Part shown: piece by piece, positions 55,952 through 64,000 of the stretch
Layout: each line of letters starts with the position of its first letter
Position numbering within the stretch: position 1 is the first letter of the stretch
Source of the DNA: Acidobacteriota bacterium
GTDB lineage: Bacteria > Acidobacteriota > Terriglobia > Acidiferrales > UBA7541
Direction of reading: 5' to 3'
Assembly (NCBI GenBank): GCA_021788095.1
Contig: JAJYLB010000004.1
Span: 62,001 to 126,000, forward strand
Length of the DNA stretch: 64,000 nucleotides
Notes under the pieces: generated by a model
Seen by the model: the letters and a program-made list of their open reading frames with translations, nothing else
Told to the model about the DNA's origin: nothing
The model's database searches: none
Program-made: the position numbers and the translations under genes

Positions 55952-58165
55952 ATGTTTAGCCGAGAACGAAAGCGCATCGACGGCAAAGCGCGGGAGGGGA
56001 GCGTCCCCCGCGGCCTGCCGATTGCCCGGAACCCAGATGAGTGTCGCTTCGCCCGGCCGGCTCTCTGTTTGCTGCTCGCTCTTTCCCTGGCTCTCGGCGC
56101 GGGCTGCAGGAAAGGCCTGACGACGGGCGGCGCGGGACGCGTGCCTACCTTCACCAGGTCCTTCATCCAGGCAGGCCGGCGATACCGCTACACGGTGGCG
56201 GGTAGGCCTCCCGAACAGGGCGGGACAACGACGATCGCGACAGCGCTTGTGCCCGTGTCTTTCCTCTTCGACCGGGGCGGGGAAAAGCCGGTGGTCCTCG
56301 GCGCAGACTCCGTGGTGCCGAGCGTGGTCGGCTCGCCCATCTTTCAGAAGTTCCGCTTCGCCACCGGCGACACGCAATACGGCGACGCGGTGCAGCGGGC
56401 CGAGTTTTACCCGCAGGCGGTCCTGAAAGACTGGCACACGCTTCTCGGGCCCCCGCGGGTGCTCCCAGCCCTCAGGATCGAAATTCCCGTCGCCGATGGG
56501 TACCTGCTGACCTCGCGACGCACGGGACGTTCGCTGGCGGTGGTCGATGGGCAGTTCCTATTGAAGCAGCTGTTCCGGGCTCTTGCGCAGACAGGGGTCG
56601 GCCGGGGAGAGCTCCTCGTCGCTCTCACGAAGGACGCGGAGTTCTACGCCCTCGGGGACGCGACGGTGTGTTGCTCGTGGGGCTGGCACGGGGTTCTTCG
56701 AGAAGCTTCGTCGGAATTGCCTGGAGAATTCATTCTCGGCACCTACCTCGATCCGGGTGTCGTGCCTGGCTACGAGGACGTTCAGCCTCTGAGCGAGCAG
56801 ATTGCCGAGTGGATGAACGATCCGCTCGAGGACAGTCGAGCCGACCGGTTTCCGGCTTGGCGAAATCCCTCGCAGGGGATGGACTGTGCCGGCAGTGGCG
56901 AAGGGAGTGATTATCGTCTGGCCGAACCGACCAACGGCGGATCCCTGGAGAATGCAACGCCGTTAGAGGCCCATGGGACTCTCTATCATCTCGAGAACGT
57001 TGCCTTGCTCCCCTGGTTCACCGAAGATCCCCGTCCGAAGACGTTCGAAGGCGCCTACAGCTTCCCGGACACTCGCGCACTCCCGATTGCCGCCGAGCCC
57101 TGTTCGCTTCCCAAGCCGGTGATCGCGCGCCCGGCGGCATCACCGGTTCCGACCACCGGCGCCGGAAACGGGCACGCGCTGATCGGCTATTGGGTGGGGT
57201 ATTCCTCCGTTACGAACCTCCCGCTCCGCAGCATCTCCCCGCAATGGGACGTCGTCATCGTCGCCTTCGCCCCGCCGGTGAAGGGGTCGACGAGTCGCCT
57301 CTATTTCCGAACGCCGGCCGGCTACACGAAAGACGGATTCAAATCGGAGATCGCCGAGTTGCAGCGCAAGGGGAGAAAGGTTCTCCTATCACTCGGCGGC
57401 GGTGGCCGGGTGGTGACCCTGGACACGGCTCAAGACGTCCGCAGTTTCGTCGGCAGCGTCTCGGCCATCGTGCGCGCCTATGGCTTCGACGGGGTCGATC
57501 TCGACCTCGAGACGCCTTCCCTGATCCTCAATCCCGGAGATACCGACTTCCGAAAACCGACCACGCCTGCGGTGGTCAACCTGATCGCCGCCATGCGGGA
57601 GCTACGGCGGCGCTTCGGGCCGAAATTCATGATTTCCGAGGTGCCGGAAGGTCCCCAAGTCCCCGCGGGCCTGGAGGTTTATGGCGGTCAGTTCGGCTCG
57701 TTTTTGCCAGTAATTTATGGTACGCGGAACATCCTGTCTTTCGTCGATGTGCAGAACTACAATACGCCTCCACTCGGAGGATTGGACGGAAACTACTACA
57801 TGCCGGATACGGCGGATTATTACGTCTCCATGACCGAAATGCTGCTGCACGGCTTCCCTGTGGCGGGGAATCCGAAGTCTTTTTTCCCGCCCTTGCCGCC
57901 CAATAAGGTGGCCATCGGGTTCCTGGTCGGCCGCTCCCTGCTTCCGGCGATCGAACAGTCCCTGCGGCGGCTCCTCGAAGGCAAGCCGTACGCGGGAGGC
58001 CAATACGCGCTCCAGCGGCAAACCGGATATCCAGCGCTCATGGGCGCCATGTTCTGGAACATCCCGGCGGACTGGGGAGACAACTACCAGATGTCCAATG
58101 CGGTCGGCGCGTTTTTGCACGATCTGCTGCCGGCCCAGGAACCGGGCCGAAAGGGGTCGCGGTAG
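55952..58165 (+). CDS. GH18 chitinase-like lipoprotein with unrecognised N-terminal domain
   Basis: A 737-aa protein. A hydrophobic segment ends in the lipobox LGAGC (Cys52), so it is probably a lipoprotein, although the preceding 35 polar residues are long for a signal peptide and a later start is possible. Residues about 60-370 form a domain I do not recognise (VLPALRIEIPVADGY, TKDAEFYALGDATVCCSWGW, AEWMNDPLEDSRAD). From about 405 a GH18 barrel begins (LIGYWVGYSSVTNLPL, KVLLSLGGGG). It carries the complete DxxDxDxE motif as Asp513, Asp516, Asp518 and Glu520 in FDGVDLDLETPS. It would cut chitin or related GlcNAc polymers near the cell surface. It follows the ROK kinase by 51 bp. Confidence 0.83.
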   Translation: MFSRERKRIDGKAREGSVPRGLPIARNPDECRFARPALCLLLALSLALGAGCRKGLTTGGAGRVPTFTRSFIQAGRRYRYTVAGRPPEQGGTTTIATALVPVSFLFDRGGEKPVVLGADSVVPSVVGSPIFQKFRFATGDTQYGDAVQRAEFYPQAVLKDWHTLLGPPRVLPALRIEIPVADGYLLTSRRTGRSLAVVDGQFLLKQLFRALAQTGVGRGELLVALTKDAEFYALGDATVCCSWGWHGVLREASSELPGEFILGTYLDPGVVPGYEDVQPLSEQIAEWMNDPLEDSRADRFPAWRNPSQGMDCAGSGEGSDYRLAEPTNGGSLENATPLEAHGTLYHLENVALLPWFTEDPRPKTFEGAYSFPDTRALPIAAEPCSLPKPVIARPAASPVPTTGAGNGHALIGYWVGYSSVTNLPLRSISPQWDVVIVAFAPPVKGSTSRLYFRTPAGYTKDGFKSEIAELQRKGRKVLLSLGGGGRVVTLDTAQDVRSFVGSVSAIVRAYGFDGVDLDLETPSLILNPGDTDFRKPTTPAVVNLIAAMRELRRRFGPKFMISEVPEGPQVPAGLEVYGGQFGSFLPVIYGTRNILSFVDVQNYNTPPLGGLDGNYYMPDTADYYVSMTEMLLHGFPVAGNPKSFFPPLPPNKVAIGFLVGRSLLPAIEQSLRRLLEGKPYAGGQYALQRQTGYPALMGAMFWNIPADWGDNYQMSNAVGAFLHDLLPAQEPGRKGSR

Positions 58166-58308
58166 CGTGGCGCTCGAAAGGAGCTGCGCAGGCGTCGAGG
58201 CGCGCTTCTCCCCTTTCCTGCGGTCAGGCTGAATCGGCGCGGGAGCGGCAGTCTGGCTAAACGGGCGAAGCGCGAGCCGGAGGTGCAGAGCAGCGGAGCA
58301 ACGTGGCG

Positions 58309-60081
58309 ATGAAGAACTCACCGACAACTTACAACCGCTACCTGCTGCTGGTGGCAGGACTCGGGGGGTTGCTGTACGGGATCGACGTCGGGATCATTGC
58401 CGGCGCCCTTCCCTATCTCGAGGCGACTTCCGGCCTGAACGCCCAGCAGCTGTCGTTCGTGGTCGCTGCGGTCCTGATGGGAACGGTCATCTCGACGCTT
58501 TTCGCCGGCCTGCTGGCCGATTGGATGGGGCGCAAGCCCCTTATGATCGTGAGCGGGCTCCTGTTCGCCGCCAGCGTGCCGATCATCGCGCTTGCGCACG
58601 GCTACCAGCCGCTCATCCTGGGCCGCCTGTGCCAAGGCATCAGCGCCGGCCTGATCGGCGTAGTGGTGCCGCTCTATCTCGCCGAATGCCTGGCGCCCGA
58701 ACAGCGCGGCCGCGGGACAGCGATGTTTCAGTGGCTGCTGACCATCGGCATCGTCGCCGCGGCGGTCGTGGGCATGTATTTCAGCTTACGCGTCGAGCAG
58801 GTGGCGAAACTCGGCAATCCGCAGCTCCTCTTCGCTTTCAAAGATCACGCTTGGCGCGGAATCTTTTGGGTTTCGCTTCCTCCCGGCCTCGTGTTCGTGC
58901 TGGGCAGTCTGTGGGTAGCGGAATCGCCGCGCTGGCTGGCTCGCCGGGGGAAAACCGAAGCGGCGCTCCGAGCCCTCGAGCGGTCGCGCCTGCCGGCGGA
59001 GGCGCGGCGCGAACTCGAGGCTATGGAGCAGAACCGAGCGGCGGAGCGGGGCAACGAGACCCGCCGCGGGGCCGAGGAGTCGTTGCTCCGGCGGAAATAC
59101 GTGGTTCCGTTTCTATTGGCATGCGTGATCCTCGCCTGCAACACGGCCACCGGGATCAACTCGATTATCGGCTACAACACAACGATTCTGATCCAGAGCG
59201 GTCTCTCGGACGTCGAGGCGCACTGGGGTTACATCCTCTTCACCGCGGTGAATGCGCTGGCGACGGTTATCGGTGTCATGCTGGTCGACCGCAAGGGGCG
59301 CAAATTCCTGCTGACGGTGGGTACGGCAGGAATTGTGGCTTCGCTTCTCTTCACCGCTTTCCTCTTTCGCCGCAGCGAGCGGAATCGGGTGGACGTCGCG
59401 CGCGCCGTCCAAGCCTTTGCCGGCCAGCGAGAGAGTCTAAGCCTGGAATTCACACCGGCGCTTGAGCGGGCGTGGATAACCGAATCGGGGCACGCCGCTT
59501 TGGCGGGACGCGCCGCGGCGCTGACCATTATCTACGCCTACGGCGATTTCAGCGCCTCGACGCCCGTCCTGCGCTCGAACCACCCCGGGGCGACGGCGGT
59601 CAAGATCGACCGCGCGAGCTGCGTTCCCGCCAATCGGGTGCTGGCGCTGTTCTCGAACCCCTTCGGCAATCTGAATCGGGCGCGGACCGCGCCCCTGCGC
59701 ATCGAGCACGCCCTGCTCACGCCGTTGCCCAGCCGAGCCAATGGATGGCTGGTCGCGATCAGCCTCTTCGCATTCGTGGCGTTCTTTGCGATGGGCCCGG
59801 GCGTGTGCGTCTGGCTGGCTCTCTCGGAGTTGATGCCGACGCGCATTCGTTCGAACGGGATGAGCGTGGCCCTGGTGATCAACGAGGCGGTTTCGACCTT
59901 ACTGGCGGCCATTTTCCTGCCGGTGGTGGGGCGATTCGGGTACGCGTCGATGTTTTTTCTTTTCGCCGGCTTGAGCGTGGTCTATTTCATCACCGTGACG
60001 TTCTTCCTGCCGGAAACCAAGGGCATGACGCTCGAGGCGATCGAGCAATATTTCTCCGCAACCGGCAAGCAAGCTCGATAG
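58309..60081 (+). CDS. MFS sugar porter with large periplasmic insertion
   Basis: A 590-aa inner-membrane transporter of the sugar porter family: LGGLLYGIDVGIIAGALPYL in TM1, GLLADWMGRKPLMI, PLYLAECLAPEQRGRG, ESPRWLARRGK after TM6, and the C-terminal PETKGMTLEAIEQYF. About 115 residues are inserted between TM9 and TM10 (from FRRSERNRVDVARA to PLPSRANGW), making it longer than the usual 450-480. Start is uncertain between GTG 58303 and ATG 58309; spacing from GGAG favours neither strongly. Last in the gntR, ROK, GH18 run, it probably imports GlcNAc, GlcN or chitobiose. Confidence 0.85.
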   Translation: MKNSPTTYNRYLLLVAGLGGLLYGIDVGIIAGALPYLEATSGLNAQQLSFVVAAVLMGTVISTLFAGLLADWMGRKPLMIVSGLLFAASVPIIALAHGYQPLILGRLCQGISAGLIGVVVPLYLAECLAPEQRGRGTAMFQWLLTIGIVAAAVVGMYFSLRVEQVAKLGNPQLLFAFKDHAWRGIFWVSLPPGLVFVLGSLWVAESPRWLARRGKTEAALRALERSRLPAEARRELEAMEQNRAAERGNETRRGAEESLLRRKYVVPFLLACVILACNTATGINSIIGYNTTILIQSGLSDVEAHWGYILFTAVNALATVIGVMLVDRKGRKFLLTVGTAGIVASLLFTAFLFRRSERNRVDVARAVQAFAGQRESLSLEFTPALERAWITESGHAALAGRAAALTIIYAYGDFSASTPVLRSNHPGATAVKIDRASCVPANRVLALFSNPFGNLNRARTAPLRIEHALLTPLPSRANGWLVAISLFAFVAFFAMGPGVCVWLALSELMPTRIRSNGMSVALVINEAVSTLLAAIFLPVVGRFGYASMFFLFAGLSVVYFITVTFFLPETKGMTLEAIEQYFSATGKQAR

Positions 60082-60245
60082 GTCGTCCGGAAATAGCGGC
60101 CGACCTTCGCGTGATTCGCTTTCCCGCCCCGCCGGAATCCCTGACCACCGGATTGGACGTCAAAATGGGAATGCAGGTTTATACCCGTGGAAGACGGCTA
60201 GTGTAGAATTTGCACGGCTTCGATTCGGGTTCGGAGACTTTCCAA

Positions 60246-63074
<2,829 letters not shown>

Positions 63075-63194
63075 GCGCGATGCGCCAAGCCCGCTGCCAA
63101 AATCAGTCGATGTGTTGACTTCCCCGCCTTCCACGGTTCCGGCAAGCCGCGGGTGATCGGCCAGTGGACTGCTTGAAAGTCGGTGAAAACGGGT

Positions 63195-63240
63195 GGGTGA
63201 GAGTCCGTGCAAAACTGCCGGCTCAGATGGACTCTAACCC
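63195..63240 (+). ncRNA. Strong intergenic hairpin, possible structured RNA or intron remnant
   Basis: GGGTGAGAGTCC pairs with GGACTCTAACCC over 11 of 12 positions around a 22-base loop. The upstream text (GAAAGTCGGTGAAAACGGG) has the look of group II intron or structured RNA sequence. No ORF supports either reading. The rest of the gap 63075-63316 shows nothing recognisable. Confidence 0.3.
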
Positions 63241-63316
63241 AGCGGTGGAGAAGCCCTGCAGTCCCGGCGATCGTTTGACTCCGCCTATTGAGCGGTGCCG
63301 GGCCATGGCGAAGAGG

Positions 63317-63351
63317 TTGCACATCACCACATTTGTGGTATAGCTATACCA
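63317..63351 (+). promoter_or_regulatory. Promoter and 16-bp perfect operator dyad of the HTH-MNT gene
   Basis: TTGCAC (63317), 16 bp and TATAGC (63339) place the transcript start within a few bases of the ATG at 63353. The dyad TGGTATAGCTATACCA (63336-63351) covers the -10 box and ends one base before the start codon, as expected for autorepression by the HTH protein it precedes. Confidence 0.6.
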
Positions 63352-63352
63352 T

Positions 63353-63907
63353 ATGCTTGAACTCCGATCGAAAACACGCCGGCGACTTCTCGCGTATTAC
63401 TTCACAAACCCGACCGCCAAGCATCACCTGCGGGACCTAGCGCGGCGACTGGAAATTGATCCCTCGAACCTCTCCAAAGAGCTGGGTCGCCTGGAAGGCG
63501 CGGGCTTGTTCCGGTCGGAAGTGAGCGGGCGCCAGAGGTATTACCAGCTCAACCGGGAATACCCCTTATTTGATGAGGTGCGAAGCATTGTTGCGAAAAC
63601 GATCGGCGCGGTACCCCTGATTGCCGAGTCGCTCAAGAAAGTGGAGGGAATAGGCGAAGCCTATCTGTATGGGTCCTTTGCTCGCAACCAGCAAGACACC
63701 GCAAGCGACATTGATGTTTTGGTGATCGGCGAGCCCAGCGGCGAGGTCCTCGCGGAGATCGTGCGGAAACTTGAGCGGCGCCTTGGCCGAGAGATCAATT
63801 ACACCGTCTTGAGTCGAAAAGAGTTCGACACGCGCCGAAAACGGAAAGACGCGTTCATCGTAGACGTCTGGCAAAAGGAGCGAATCTCGCTGGCGGGTGC
63901 TACGTGA
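63353..63907 (+). CDS. Winged-helix + MNT nucleotidyltransferase protein (MntA-like, HEPN/MNT module)
   Basis: A 184-aa two-domain protein. Residues 1-70 form a winged helix (LLAYYFTNPTAKHHLRDLARRLEID, SNLSKELGRLEGAGLFRSE, RQRYYQLN). Residues 95-180 are a minimal Pol-beta-type nucleotidyltransferase with GS-x10-DxD in GSFARNQQDTASDIDVLVIG. MNT proteins of this kind are antitoxins that adenylylate a HEPN RNase partner. The downstream gene overlaps by GTGA and starts like a HEPN protein. There is no ribosome site, and the promoter implies a leaderless transcript. The fused HTH would allow direct autoregulation at the dyad before it. Confidence 0.82.
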   Translation: MLELRSKTRRRLLAYYFTNPTAKHHLRDLARRLEIDPSNLSKELGRLEGAGLFRSEVSGRQRYYQLNREYPLFDEVRSIVAKTIGAVPLIAESLKKVEGIGEAYLYGSFARNQQDTASDIDVLVIGEPSGEVLAEIVRKLERRLGREINYTVLSRKEFDTRRKRKDAFIVDVWQKERISLAGAT

Positions 63908-64000
63908 AAAAGTTCAAGGCGCAAAGGGTGGACTGGCCGCAAATCGAGCGCTTTCTCCAAAGCGCAGAGAAGAAGCTCGCCTCGCCCACAAGAACCTGGC
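63904..64000 (+). CDS. HEPN-domain partner of the MNT gene (3' partial, possible frameshift)
   Basis: GTG 63904 overlaps the MNT stop (GTGA). The visible start KKFKAQRVDWPQIERFLQSAEKKLAS resembles the first helix of HEPN proteins paired with MNT genes, where the text usually continues with AxKNLA. Here the frame reads PTRTW, while a neighbouring frame reads AHKNLA, so one base may be missing near 63988. The window ends here, so neither the catalytic RxxxxxH nor integrity can be assessed. Confidence 0.55.
   Translation, partial: MKKFKAQRVDWPQIERFLQSAEKKLASPTRTW

Overview
The window looks like a chromosomal segment of an Acidobacteriota (formerly Acidobacteria) bacterium. It has uniformly high GC and many long shadow ORFs. 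Three very large Oar-like TonB-dependent receptors carry an N-terminal carboxypeptidase-regulatory-like domain and have no SusD partner. Ser/Thr kinases are fused to PD40 (TolB/WD40-like) propellers. There is a Tat-exported ASPIC/UnbV (CRTAC1) protein next to a TPR protein, and many secreted serine hydrolases and peptidases. I see no rRNA, tRNA, CRISPR array, transposase or replication origin.

Layout. (1) 0-7.3 kb: L-rhamnose block, all on +: bifunctional rhamnulose-1-phosphate aldolase/dehydrogenase (5' end outside the window), rhaB, rhaT and a GH78 alpha-L-rhamnosidase. Two inverted copies of an intergenic palindromic repeat flank rhaB. (2) 7.3-11 kb: a small remnant resembling pRiA4b ORF-3, a PD40 Ser/Thr kinase, and a truncated kinase paralogue. 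(3) 11-31 kb: a probable cell-wall (muropeptide) scavenging block: BadF-type MurNAc/GlcNAc kinase, SSS symporter, APC permease, a serine hydrolase-NamZ fusion, two TonB receptors with a shared promoter and leader, a class-C-like serine hydrolase, a D-aminoacylase-like amidohydrolase and a PBP4-type DD-peptidase. (4) 31-39 kb: secreted/periplasmic peptidases (M61, S9, S15) and an amino-acid permease. (5) 39-60 kb: an amino-sugar/chitin block. A tight minus-strand run (GH20, PIG-L deacetylase, class-A-like serine hydrolase, GH2 exo-glucosaminidase) is divergent from a GlmS-like SIS deaminase. Then come ASPIC, TPR and TonB receptor on minus, divergent from a plus-strand run of GntR/UTRA regulator, ROK kinase, GH18 lipoprotein and MFS sugar porter. 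(6) 60-64 kb: a second full-length PD40 kinase nearly identical at its 5' end to the one at 7.6 kb, then a HTH-MNT nucleotidyltransferase and the start of a HEPN partner.

How the parts may work together. The 39-60 kb genes read as a chito-oligosaccharide pathway. GH18 and GH20 trim the polymer, and the TonB/TPR/ASPIC set and MFS porter import products. The PIG-L deacetylase plus a GH2 enzyme with exo-beta-glucosaminidase signatures would yield glucosamine. The ROK kinase and SIS deaminase would feed it to fructose-6-phosphate. No nagA is visible, so this resembles the archaeal deacetylase-first route. The 11-31 kb block would salvage MurNAc, stem peptides and D-amino acids. The GntR gene and receptor share an intergenic region with three GCTATAnAGC dyads, one over the receptor -10 box.

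The most unusual DNA-level signals are: (a) a 67-bp double-hairpin repeat and a 34-bp hairpin read in frame inside the catalytic domain of all three kinase copies; (b) a structured 5' leader with a compensating second helix shared by the two TonB receptors at 17.7-26 kb; (c) a 225-bp, about 96% identical duplicate of the namZ-fusion 5' end between those receptors; (d) promoters placed so that namZ and the MNT gene would be leaderless. All functions are inferred from motifs read by eye; no database search was run.
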